Source of the DNA: an uncultured Clostridia bacterium
GTDB taxonomy: Bacteria; Bacillota; Clostridia; Lachnospirales; Lachnospiraceae
Assembly: GCA_946405675.1 (NCBI GenBank)
Contig: CAMJIC010000158.1
Coordinates: 1 to 5,862 of the forward strand
DNA length: 5,862 bases
Reading direction: 5' to 3'
The notes beneath the pieces are model-generated. The model ran no database searches, was not told the origin of the DNA, and saw only the letters and a program-made list of their open reading frames with translations. The position numbers and the translations under genes were made by a program. Shown here one piece after another: positions 1-5,602 of the stretch; positions within the stretch are counted from its first letter, which is position 1; each line of letters begins with the position of its first letter.

Positions 1-1394
1 TCAACTATATGATCCGGGCAGCGGAGAAGACCGAACTCTCCGTCCGGTACATGATCCCCAGCTGCGTTCCGGCCACACCGCTGGAGGATTCCGGCGCGAT
101 CGTGAACGCATTTGACATGCAGTGGCCGATGGGCGACCGGCACGTTCCGGGTCTGGGAGAATTCATGAACTACCCCGGAGTCATCAACAAGGACGAGGAA
201 GCGCTGAACAAGATTCTCGTCGCCCAGAATATGCACAAGGTCATCGACGGACACTCTCCCGCCCTTACAGGCGCGGAGCTGAACGCCTACAGCGCCGCGG
301 GAATCAAGACCGATCATGAATGCTCCACCATCAAGGAGATGGAGGAGCGCCTGCAGCGCGGCATGTATGTGCAGCTGCGTGACGGATCCGCCTGTCATGA
401 TTTGCAGTACCTGATCCCGGCGATCACTCCCTTCAACTACAAGCGCTGCCTGCTGTGCTCGGATGACCGCCAGCCGAAGACAATCTTCGAGGACGGCCAT
501 ATCGACAACCATCTGAGAATGCTTGTCAAGGCCGGCATAGATCCTGTCATGGCTGTCTGCATGGCGTCGCTCAACGCGGCGGAGTGCTATAAGCTGGAGG
601 ACCGCGGCGCAATCGCCCCCAGCAAAAGAGCCGACATCGTCCTGTTTAACAATCTGGAGGAATTCCGCGCACAGGCAGTATTTATTGAAGGAAAGAAGGT
701 TGCGGAGAACGGCATATATCTGCCCTCCTACGACAAGGCCGCGATCTTCTCGGTCCGCGGTTCCATGCATGTCAAGCCCTTCACGGTTGATCAGCTGAAG
801 ATGCACCTGAAGAGCGACCGCGTCAGAGCCATTGAGATCGTCAAGGATGGAGTCACCACTAAGCAAGCAATCGTCAATATCAGGCGGGACGAGGAAGGCG
901 ACTTTATCTTTGATCCGGCGCAGAGCGTCGCGAAGATCGCCGTCTTCGAACGCCACCACAATACAGGAAAGATCGGGCTTGGTCTTTTGAAGGATTATGG
1001 GATCCAGAGGGGCGCTATCGCCCTTTCCGTCGCCCATGACTCTCACAATATCATCTGTGTCGGTGTGAGCAACGAAGAGATGTATGCTGCCGTCAATGCA
1101 CTGATCGATCAGGAGGGCGGCTTTGTCCTGGTGGAAAACGGTGAGGTGATCGCCTCCCTTCCGCTGCCCATCGCAGGGCTGATGAGCGACCTGCCCGGGG
1201 AAGAAGTCGCGAAGCACCTGAAGGTGCTGCATGATACCGCCTATGAAAGGCTTGGTGTCAGCCACGAAGTTGAACCGGTCATGACCCTATGCTTCATGAG
1301 CCTGATCGTCATCCCAGAATTGAAGATCTCCACAAGGGGCGTCTTTGACGTGAAGCGGTTCGACTTCGTTCCTGTGGAGGCTGAGGAATTCTAA
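1..1394 (+). CDS. ade: Adenine deaminase, C-terminal part (5' end outside window)
   Basis: Adenine deaminase converts adenine to hypoxanthine and ammonia in the cytoplasm, in purine salvage or breakdown. The reading frame is open from the first bases (Asn-Tyr precede the first Met at position 9), so the gene starts left of the window. About 463 residues are visible, against roughly 580-600 usual for the family; the N-terminal HxHxE-type metal motif is therefore missing. Counting from the Met at 9, family motifs are CVPATPLEDSGA (residues 19-30), GEFMNYPGV with a probable metal-binding Glu51, GHSPALTG (81-88), TDHECST (101-107) and CSDDR (150-154), which carries the likely catalytic Asp. KRADIVLFNNL (207-217) follows, then the separate C-terminal domain with HNTGKIGLGLLKDYG and AHDSHNI. 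The gene ends with TAA at 1392-1394 and converges on the YqeC-MocA gene. No frameshift is seen. A related amidohydrolase is possible, but the motif set fits Ade very well. Confidence 0.95.
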   Translation, partial: NYMIRAAEKTELSVRYMIPSCVPATPLEDSGAIVNAFDMQWPMGDRHVPGLGEFMNYPGVINKDEEALNKILVAQNMHKVIDGHSPALTGAELNAYSAAGIKTDHECSTIKEMEERLQRGMYVQLRDGSACHDLQYLIPAITPFNYKRCLLCSDDRQPKTIFEDGHIDNHLRMLVKAGIDPVMAVCMASLNAAECYKLEDRGAIAPSKRADIVLFNNLEEFRAQAVFIEGKKVAENGIYLPSYDKAAIFSVRGSMHVKPFTVDQLKMHLKSDRVRAIEIVKDGVTTKQAIVNIRRDEEGDFIFDPAQSVAKIAVFERHHNTGKIGLGLLKDYGIQRGAIALSVAHDSHNIICVGVSNEEMYAAVNALIDQEGGFVLVENGEVIASLPLPIAGLMSDLPGEEVAKHLKVLHDTAYERLGVSHEVEPVMTLCFMSLIVIPELKISTRGVFDVKRFDFVPVEAEEF

Positions 1395-1605
1395 CTACGG
1401 CGAGGCTTTCCAACGCAGCAGATGAGCGTTTGGACAAGTCAGATGTACAAGTTATTCTGTAACAGATCCTAACCTTCTATGTGAAGATTTTTGCGCTGTG
1501 CCATCGGATGAAAAGGCACGCAGGATGTGCAGGTAATTGCCTGGAAAGTCGTTTGCTGCTTTCATTTACGGTGCAGCAAAGGAATCCATTGGCATGAGTG
1601 TTTAT
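1395..1605. other. Convergent intergenic region with one perfect hairpin, no recognisable gene
   Basis: This 211-bp stretch separates the 3' ends of the plus-strand ade gene and the minus-strand YqeC-MocA gene. I see no coding region or RNA gene here. An 8-bp perfect inverted repeat, TTTGCTGC at 1552-1559 and GCAGCAAA at 1573-1580, has a 13-nt loop and no T-run on either side. A bulged inverted repeat lies at about 1493-1521 (TGCG..TGCC against GGCACGCA). Either could help end transcription from both sides, but neither is a canonical intrinsic terminator. Confidence 0.4.
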
Positions 1606-3006
1606 CTATAGTTCCTTCGTATCGATATCCCTCGCCCATTCCGGGGCGATCTGATAAGAATAGATGTTCCAGGGCTCCTGCTTCATGATCCGCATCGCTC
1701 CGCGGTCGCCGGTCAGCTGCAGGAGCTTTTCTGCTGCCTTGTCCAGGCGGAATGCGCCCGGATTCGTAGCTGTATGTTCTTCCCCGAATTCCATGCATCC
1801 ATACCATTTCCCGCTGCCTGCAAACTGCCTGGCAAACATGGCGATCTCCTCCGTCGGCAGGTCCGGCATGTCAGCGACAAAAAACATCACCCTGTCCGCT
1901 TTCATATCAATGGCGCGCTGCGTCCCGATCCGGATCGACGCACAGATCCCCTCATCGGCCGATGGGTTCATGACTGCATCGATCCCCATGGACTGCACCT
2001 CATCCCGGATCTCAGGATACTGGGTGACCACGATCGTATTCTCCTTCCCAAGCGCGGCTGCCACTTGCTCCAGCGTATGCCGGTACAGAGGCTTCCCACA
2101 ATATGGAGCCAGAAGCTTATTTCCCCCATAACGCCTCCCGAAGCCGGATGCCATGATCACCCCCGCCGTCCTGCCAGCGCAATGCGGTATACGGCTGAGT
2201 TCAAAATGGATCCTTGCGTCCGGATATCTGCATTGAAGCGGTTCGATATAAAACTGCCTTGCAAGCGCGCGCAGCATGTCCTCTGTCACATATTTTGGTT
2301 CAGACGCATCCGCCCGGCCGTCCAGATCCGACAGATTCATTCTGTAAATCAGCTGCGGGTTTCGGGCATAACGCTGGCAGACAACATCAAGTCTTCTCCC
2401 AACCGCATGCGCCCCCATGACGACAACGATCTCATCTGTATGCTCCGGAATCACAGGCTCCGTCTGCCCGGGTATCTTCACCGGCATGCAATGGCTTCCG
2501 TCGCCTTCCGCCAGCACAACATCAAAAATCCTGCAAAGCTCCTGATACGCTTCCTCCCCCGGGAAAGACAGCTTCCCGGAAGGCTCCTTCTTCCCTGCAT
2601 AGACCAGTGCTTGCCCGGGAAGGTTCAGGGCAGCCCCAGGAAACCGCATGGCGGCCTCCTCAGATCCTGCCTGGGAAGATGTACCTGGTATAGTCTGATC
2701 CTCTCCCTGGAGGAATGAAATTCCTGCGTTCTGATCATTTTCCGAGAAGGGAGTGTTCTCTGCGCTCTGAACGTTCTTTGGAAAAAGATTGTTCCCTTGA
2801 CTCTGAACATTTTCCAGGAAAAAAGATACCCCTGATATCTGTGCCGTTTCCGGGACAGGCAAACCGGAGGTGGCATCGACAGGCGGCCAGATATGCGTCG
2901 TCGTCGTCATCACGACACGCAGCCCTTGCCGAAGGTATTCCTCCGCACGCTTCCTGAGGTAAGTTGTCTTACCGCCCGCACCGACTGCCGTAATTACATA
3001 TGCCAT
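1606..3006 (-). CDS. yqeC: YqeC-MocA fusion: molybdenum hydroxylase cofactor maturation protein with an internal repeat insert
   Basis: A 466-residue, probably cytoplasmic protein with two parts. Residues 1-275 resemble YqeC, known for its association with selenium-dependent molybdenum hydroxylases: a P-loop-like GAGGKTT (9-15), TTTTHIWPP (34-42), SGKLSFPGEE (143-152), DVVLAEGDGS (162-171), VKIPGQTEPVIP (176-187). Residues 280-466 resemble MocA/YgfJ NTP transferases, which transfer CMP to molybdopterin: GVIMASGFGRRYGGNKLL (282-299), GKPLYRHTLE (304-313), NPSADEG (347-353), VADMPDLP (377-384) with the expected metal-binding Asp, and GDRGAMRIM (433-441). Between about residues 57 and 116 lie five 12-residue repeats, making the YqeC part longer than its usual 230 or so residues. 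The chosen ATG (3004-3006) has AAAGGAG 7 nt upstream and starts directly with the conserved domain. An ATG at 3105 would add 33 unconserved residues and overlap the CobO gene. It is the last gene of a minus-strand cluster, 16 nt after cobO. The exact substrate is inferred. Confidence 0.88.
   Translation of the reverse strand: MAYVITAVGAGGKTTYLRKRAEEYLRQGLRVVMTTTTHIWPPVDATSGLPVPETAQISGVSFFLENVQSQGNNLFPKNVQSAENTPFSENDQNAGISFLQGEDQTIPGTSSQAGSEEAAMRFPGAALNLPGQALVYAGKKEPSGKLSFPGEEAYQELCRIFDVVLAEGDGSHCMPVKIPGQTEPVIPEHTDEIVVVMGAHAVGRRLDVVCQRYARNPQLIYRMNLSDLDGRADASEPKYVTEDMLRALARQFYIEPLQCRYPDARIHFELSRIPHCAGRTAGVIMASGFGRRYGGNKLLAPYCGKPLYRHTLEQVAAALGKENTIVVTQYPEIRDEVQSMGIDAVMNPSADEGICASIRIGTQRAIDMKADRVMFFVADMPDLPTEEIAMFARQFAGSGKWYGCMEFGEEHTATNPGAFRLDKAAEKLLQLTGDRGAMRIMKQEPWNIYSYQIAPEWARDIDTKEL
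2666..2845 (-). repeat. Five tandem imperfect 36-bp repeats inside the YqeC-MocA gene
   Basis: Hand alignment at a 36-bp period gives units 2845-2810, 2809-2774, 2773-2738, 2737-2702 and 2701-2666 in coding order. The translated 12-residue units, phased slightly differently, are ISGVSFFLENVQ, SQGNNLFPKNVQ, SAENTPFSENDQ, NAGISFLQGEDQ and TIPGTSSQAGSE. Each of the first four ends in an acidic or polar residue, one variable residue and Gln; the fifth is the most degenerate. Units 2773-2738 and 2809-2774 match at 23 of 36 bases, with a shared CTCTGAAC block (plus strand). The repeats are contiguous, without spacers, and keep the reading frame. The segment is rich in Ser, Asn, Gln, Gly and acidic residues, which suggests a flexible surface loop. 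Confidence 0.82.
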
Positions 3007-3013
3007 CCCCAGT

Positions 3014-3020
3014 CTCCTTT
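3014..3020 (-). promoter_or_regulatory. Ribosome binding site fixing the YqeC-MocA start
   Basis: AAAGGAG on the minus strand lies 7 nt before the ATG at 3004-3006, within the 16-nt gap after the CobO stop codon. It favours this start over the upstream in-frame ATG at 3105, which lies inside the CobO gene. Confidence 0.8.
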
Positions 3021-3022
3021 CC

Positions 3023-3562
3023 TCACCATTCGATCCCTTCTCTTGCCGCAATCCCACTGTCGTAAGGATGCTTCTCCTTGCAGATCCGGGAAATGTAATC
3101 TGCACGTCTCTTTACCGCATCTGAAGCCTCCCCGCCGGTCAGGATCACCTCAAGCCCATCAGGACGGTGATCCAGAAAATCAGTCAGTTCCTCTTCTCTC
3201 AGGAAACCTCCGGAAACCGCGTAGAGAGCTTCATCCAAAAAAAGGACATCAGCCGGATCCCTGTATACCCATTCTTTGATCCGTTCAAACTCTATGCGGT
3301 AATACTCCCGTTCTTTTTCCCTTTCCTCCGCATCCATGCGAAAGCTGAACCTGACAGGGCGCTTCGGCGTCGCGATGCCCACATTCTGAAATGCCTCCAG
3401 AAGCCTGCACTCATTCCCGGATCCATCCTTCATGAACTGGTAAATCAGCACCCTCCTGCCGGCACCCGCCGCCCTCAGGCACAGTCCCATTGCGCAGGTC
3501 GTCTTTCCCTTTCCGTCTCCATAATAGATATGCACCAATCCAGTCTTTCCTATGCTGTCCAT
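3023..3562 (-). CDS. cobO: Cob(I)yrinic acid a,c-diamide / cob(I)alamin adenosyltransferase (CobO/BtuR family)
   Basis: This family transfers the adenosyl group of ATP to Co(I) of a corrinoid, giving the coenzyme B12 form, in the cytoplasm. The protein has 179 residues, a normal size for CobO/BtuR. It shows the P-loop GDGKGKTT (15-22), RAAGAGRRVLIYQFMKDG (30-47), a Walker-B-like VLFLDE (106-111), the LEVILTGG segment (137-144) and the family-typical C-terminus KEKHPYDSGIAAREGIEW (162-179). The position after LTG, normally Arg in CobO/BtuR, is Gly144 here. The ATG at 3560-3562 has GGGAGA 8 nt upstream. The gene lies 97 nt after the flavodoxin/ferredoxin gene and 16 nt before the YqeC-MocA gene, so co-transcription is likely. 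No other cobalamin gene is visible and the leader is too short for a cobalamin riboswitch. It may serve corrinoid salvage, or be a specialised paralogue. Confidence 0.92.
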   Translation of the reverse strand: MDSIGKTGLVHIYYGDGKGKTTCAMGLCLRAAGAGRRVLIYQFMKDGSGNECRLLEAFQNVGIATPKRPVRFSFRMDAEEREKEREYYRIEFERIKEWVYRDPADVLFLDEALYAVSGGFLREEELTDFLDHRPDGLEVILTGGEASDAVKRRADYISRICKEKHPYDSGIAAREGIEW

Positions 3563-3584
3563 GATGATTATCTCCCAGCTTCCT

Positions 3585-3632
3585 TTCTCCAGATCATCCT
3601 TCCGCCAGATCTTCCTCCCGCCAGATCTTCCA
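3585..3632 (-). repeat. Three tandem 16-bp repeats in the leader of the CobO gene
   Basis: The gap between the flavodoxin/ferredoxin gene and cobO (3563-3659) holds three adjacent 16-bp units at 3585-3600, 3601-3616 and 3617-3632. The last two share a 14-bp identical core (plus strand CCGCCAGATCTTCC); the first matches the middle one at 13 of 16 bases. On the transcribed strand each unit is purine-rich around GGAAGATCTGG. A 5-bp hairpin (CCGGC/GCCGG, 3635-3649) lies just upstream in the transcript, without a T-run. Function unknown; it could affect mRNA folding or simply be replication slippage. Confidence 0.75.
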
Positions 3633-3659
3633 GTCCGGCATTCAGCCGGTTTCCTGCCC

Positions 3660-4607
3660 CTACTCTTCTTTCGGTACCTTCAGATATGGCCGTTTGGGAT
3701 GCCAGTAGATATATGGTGTGTCAAATCCCACTTCATCGGCAGGAATATGGCGGCGAAATGTGCCTTCCGCCTCATCCCGGTCCAGCATCACTTCAAAGTT
3801 CCTGTGCCGGATCCCCTTGTCTTTTTCGAATTGATTGGGGTCTTCTGTATAGATCGCGCCAAAGGGGCAGATCATAAAACAATAGGAGCATTCATGGCAG
3901 TCGTCACAACGGTCGCCACGGTTCCCGAAAACCTGAGGGTCTTTGGACAGGTCAATATACCCCATTGTACAGTTGTCCATGCAGACATGGCATTGGGGAT
4001 AATGGCACTTTTCCGGATCCCGGATAAATGCCCCCTGAGGGTTCGTCGGGCATAGCAGCATGTTGGAACAGATCATTGCCTGCTCAAAAACTTTGTCGTT
4101 CATCTCAGGATCCGGATAGATCAGGTCTGTCTCTCCGGCCCTGATCCTGCTGCTGTTTTCCACCATCTCCCGTCCAAACGCCTCTGCCTCCGCCAGATCC
4201 TGCTCATCCGGATGCCCCATGGTGTAATATGGCTTTGGCATGCCGGGCATATTCACATCTCCATACCATCCCTTATATCCGATCGGCAGCAATCCGTGAA
4301 CCTTCAGGTTTGGGATCACAATAGGAAAATACAGATGCGGGAGTGTCCCATGTGTATTGAAAGCAAAGCAATGCTTCCCATTCTGATATGGCATCTTATC
4401 AATAAATGCATGCATGTTCGGCGTATCTGCCTTCCAGGTGGGCGAACCGAACCCGATCAGGTCATATTCTTCCATCATTTCATAGGTTGCCCGCTTCAGG
4501 CGAAGCATCGTCACATCCGCGCCGGCGCTTTCAGCGCCTCTGGCAATCTGCCTGGCGATTGCCTGGGTGTTTCCTGACTGGGTGTAATAAATAATCAGTA
4601 CCCTCAC
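3660..4607 (-). CDS. Flavodoxin / two-[4Fe-4S] ferredoxin fusion protein (EFR1-like)
   Basis: A 315-residue, probably cytoplasmic electron carrier. Residues 1 to about 155 form a flavodoxin-like FMN domain: VRVLIIYYTQSGNTQAIA (1-18) holds the phosphate-binding loop, followed by IGFGSPTWKADTP (51-63) and FNTHGT (83-88). Residues 200-250 hold two [4Fe-4S] cysteine sets: C201, C206, C209, C213, and C237, C240, C243, C247 in the classic CxxCxxCxxxCP form. Extra cysteines are C180, C186 and C234. The first set has four residues, not two, between its first cysteines. A GTG start (4605-4607) is chosen because a perfect AAGGAGG lies 5 nt upstream and the flavodoxin strand begins at once; the in-frame ATGs at 4649 and 4700 lack such a site. 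It appears to be the first gene of the cluster with cobO and yqeC-mocA. The partner is unknown. One inferred role is reducing corrinoid to Co(I) for the next gene's product; another is electron transfer to or from a hydroxylase. Confidence 0.88.
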   Translation of the reverse strand: MRVLIIYYTQSGNTQAIARQIARGAESAGADVTMLRLKRATYEMMEEYDLIGFGSPTWKADTPNMHAFIDKMPYQNGKHCFAFNTHGTLPHLYFPIVIPNLKVHGLLPIGYKGWYGDVNMPGMPKPYYTMGHPDEQDLAEAEAFGREMVENSSRIRAGETDLIYPDPEMNDKVFEQAMICSNMLLCPTNPQGAFIRDPEKCHYPQCHVCMDNCTMGYIDLSKDPQVFGNRGDRCDDCHECSYCFMICPFGAIYTEDPNQFEKDKGIRHRNFEVMLDRDEAEGTFRRHIPADEVGFDTPYIYWHPKRPYLKVPKEE

Positions 4608-4612
4608 CGTTG

Positions 4613-4619
4613 CCTCCTT
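4613..4619 (-). promoter_or_regulatory. Ribosome binding site supporting a GTG start
   Basis: AAGGAGG on the minus strand, a full match to the anti-Shine-Dalgarno core, lies 5 nt before GTG at 4605-4607. It decides the start of the flavodoxin/ferredoxin gene against two upstream in-frame ATGs. Confidence 0.78.
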
Positions 4620-4678
4620 TTTTCCTTGAAACCGTTCCTTCTTCTCCATGATGCTGCCGCGATACGCCGTACTGCGAA

Positions 4679-4708
4679 AATACAGCTTAACGCAGCACAT
4701 AATTGCAA
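4679..4708 (-). promoter_or_regulatory. Possible weak promoter for the flavodoxin/ferredoxin-cobO-yqeC cluster
   Basis: TTGCAA at 4708-4703 and TGTATT at 4684-4679, 18 nt apart, each match the sigma-A consensus at four of six positions. The position is suitable: after the tRNA terminator and about 70 nt before the GTG start. The match is weak, and no operator or riboswitch-like fold was recognised nearby. Confidence 0.3.
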
Positions 4709-4715
4709 TACGAAC

Positions 4716-4746
4716 AAAAGAAAAACCCTTGAAAAATCAAGGGTTT
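4716..4746 (-). terminator. Intrinsic terminator after tRNA-Ser
   Basis: On the minus strand AAACCCTTGA (4746-4737) and TCAAGGGTTT (4732-4723) form a perfect 10-bp stem with a 4-nt T loop, followed by TTCTTTT. It begins 5 nt after the tRNA 3' end and should end the tRNA transcript, separating it from the downstream cluster. Confidence 0.88.
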
Positions 4747-4751
4747 CAGAG

Positions 4752-4838
4752 CGGAGAGAGTGGGATTCGAACCCACGCGCCCAAAAAGGACGACCGCATT
4801 TCGAGTGCGGCTCGTTATGACCACTTCGATATCTCTCC
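4752..4838 (-). tRNA. tRNA-Ser, anticodon CGA
   Basis: The minus strand folds as an 87-nt class II tRNA that reads UCG serine codons. The acceptor stem is GGAGAGA (4838-4832) with TCTCTCC (4759-4753), and the discriminator base is G (4752), as usual for tRNA-Ser. The anticodon stem CCGCA/TGCGG encloses the loop CTCGAAA, giving CGA. A long variable arm follows, then the T arm GTGGG-TTCGAAT-CCCAC. The CCA end is not encoded: the next bases are CTC. It has its own promoter upstream and a terminator just downstream. Small protein reading frames over this gene on both strands are artefacts. Confidence 0.96.
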
Positions 4839-4895
4839 ATATGGTATGCTGAAATGCTGTCCGTCATCCATGCCACCTCTGGAACGGACTTAGTC

Positions 4896-4923
4896 ATTGT
4901 AACATATTCCCGGGCGATTTCAA
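4896..4923 (-). promoter_or_regulatory. Promoter of tRNA-Ser
   Basis: TTGAAA (4923-4918) and TACAAT (4901-4896) are separated by 16 nt, and the -10 box is preceded by TGT, forming an extended -10. Both boxes match the sigma-A consensus at five of six positions. The predicted start is about 50 nt before the tRNA 5' end. The promoter begins 9 nt after the tadA stop codon. Confidence 0.75.
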
Positions 4924-4932
4924 GAATTATTT

Positions 4933-5481
4933 TCAATTTAACCTTTCACTTGTATCCTTCCGGGCTCTCAGATTCCGGAAAAAGGTGCTCAGCATGCTGC
5001 TGCACTCTTCTTCCAGTATGCCCTTTGTCACTTCAACCTGGTGATTGAACTGCGCTACCTGAAGCAGGTTCATGACGGATCCTGCACAGCCTGCTTTGGG
5101 ATTCATCGCACCGATCACGCACCGGTCGATCCTTGACTGGACAATCGCGCCGGAGCACATCTGGCATGGTTCCAGCGTAATATAGATGGTACAGCCTTCC
5201 AGCCTCCAGTCCCCCAGCTTTCTGGATGCCTTCCGGATCGCATTCATTTCCGCATGGGAGATCGTATTCCTGTCCGTATTGCGGCGGTTGTATCCGCGGG
5301 AAATGATCTCTCCGTCCTTCACGATCACGCATCCTATAGGCACTTCATCCAGTTTTTCCGCCTTGCGCGCCTGGGCGATCGCTGCGCGCATATATTTTTG
5401 GTCAGCGAGGAACTGTTCCGGAGGATTGATGTCGGCAGTTCCTTTTGAGTTCTTCAGCATGTCTGTATGGCTGTGCCCCAT
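4933..5481 (-). CDS. tadA: tRNA-specific adenosine deaminase TadA
   Basis: TadA deaminates A34 to inosine in the anticodon of tRNA-Arg(ACG), so that one tRNA reads several CGN codons; it acts in the cytoplasm and is usually essential. The 182-residue protein has the zinc-dependent cytidine deaminase fold: VPIGCVIV (48-55), HAEMNAI (77-83) with zinc ligand His77 and catalytic Glu79, and PCQMCSGA (105-112) with zinc ligands Cys106 and Cys109. NPKAGCAGSVMNLL (127-140) and the C-terminal helices also fit TadA. It has about 20 more N-terminal residues than compact TadA proteins. The ATG at 5479-5481 is preceded by GAGGAG with a 7-nt spacer. Starting at the in-frame ATG at 5544 would place the coding region inside the predicted promoter. 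Met8 of this protein is a weaker alternative start. It lies between SRP RNA and tRNA-Ser on the same strand. Confidence 0.96.
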   Translation of the reverse strand: MGHSHTDMLKNSKGTADINPPEQFLADQKYMRAAIAQARKAEKLDEVPIGCVIVKDGEIISRGYNRRNTDRNTISHAEMNAIRKASRKLGDWRLEGCTIYITLEPCQMCSGAIVQSRIDRCVIGAMNPKAGCAGSVMNLLQVAQFNHQVEVTKGILEEECSSMLSTFFRNLRARKDTSERLN

Positions 5482-5488
5482 GTACACT

Positions 5489-5494
5489 CTCCTC
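5489..5494 (-). promoter_or_regulatory. Ribosome binding site fixing the tadA start
   Basis: GAGGAG on the minus strand ends 7 nt before the ATG at 5479-5481. It supports this start over two in-frame ATGs upstream (5544 and 5508), which lie in or next to the promoter. Confidence 0.75.
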
Positions 5495-5515
5495 ATCGAT
5501 AGGCGCATGATTTTT

Positions 5516-5544
5516 ATAGTATCCTGGTTTTTCGGATCTGTCAC
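5516..5544 (-). promoter_or_regulatory. Promoter of tadA
   Basis: GTGACA (5544-5539) and TACTAT (5521-5516) are separated by 17 nt, matching the sigma-A consensus at five and four of six positions. The predicted start near 5509 leaves a leader of about 28 nt that contains the GAGGAG site. The promoter lies directly after the SRP RNA terminator, so tadA is probably transcribed separately. Confidence 0.6.
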
Positions 5545-5560
5545 GGTGGAACAAGCATAA

Positions 5561-5592
5561 TATAAAAAGGCAGCCCCTTTCGGGAACTGCCT
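5561..5592 (-). terminator. Intrinsic terminator of SRP RNA
   Basis: On the minus strand AGGCAGTTCCC (5592-5582) pairs with GGGGCTGCCT (5577-5568) across a GAAA tetraloop, giving 10 bp with one bulged T and one G-T pair, followed by TTTTATA. It lies about 10 nt after the likely 3' end of the SRP RNA. Confidence 0.88.
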
Positions 5593-5602
5593 GTCATATT
5601 CT

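Noticed and set aside
1552..1580. Bidirectional terminator between ade and the YqeC-MocA gene
   Set aside because: The 8-bp stem is perfect, but the loop is 13 nt and neither strand has a T-run after it, so it is listed only as a hairpin.
1774..2718. Long plus-strand open frame (314 codons) opposite the YqeC-MocA gene
   Set aside because: It lies entirely antisense to a gene with clear domain motifs, its translation has no recognisable motif and is rich in Arg, Pro, His and Cys as expected of an antisense frame, and no ribosome binding site was evident.
2666..2845. CRISPR-like array with 36-bp repeats
   Set aside because: The units are contiguous with no spacers, poorly identical to one another, in frame within a conserved gene, and no cas gene is present.
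3007..3105. N-terminal extension of the YqeC-MocA protein from the ATG at 3105
   Set aside because: It would overlap the CobO gene by about 80 nt and add 33 residues unlike YqeC; the ATG at 3006 has an ideal AAAGGAG site.
3563..3659. Cobalamin riboswitch before the CobO gene
   Set aside because: The gap is only 97 nt, too short for a cobalamin riboswitch, and I find no B12-box-like GCCACTG element on the transcribed strand.
4608..4700. Flavodoxin/ferredoxin gene starting at ATG 4700 or 4649
   Set aside because: Neither ATG has a good ribosome binding site, the added residues precede the first flavodoxin strand without any motif, and the longer one overlaps the possible promoter; the GTG at 4607 has a perfect AAGGAGG.
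4604..4936. Small protein frames over the tRNA-Ser on both strands
   Set aside because: They translate the tRNA itself; peptides such as SGIRTHAP and GFESHSLR are well-known artefacts of tRNA-Ser genes.
5482..5544. Longer TadA starting at 5544
   Set aside because: The added codons coincide with the predicted -35 and -10 boxes and lack a ribosome binding site; the ATG at 5481 has GAGGAG at 7 nt.
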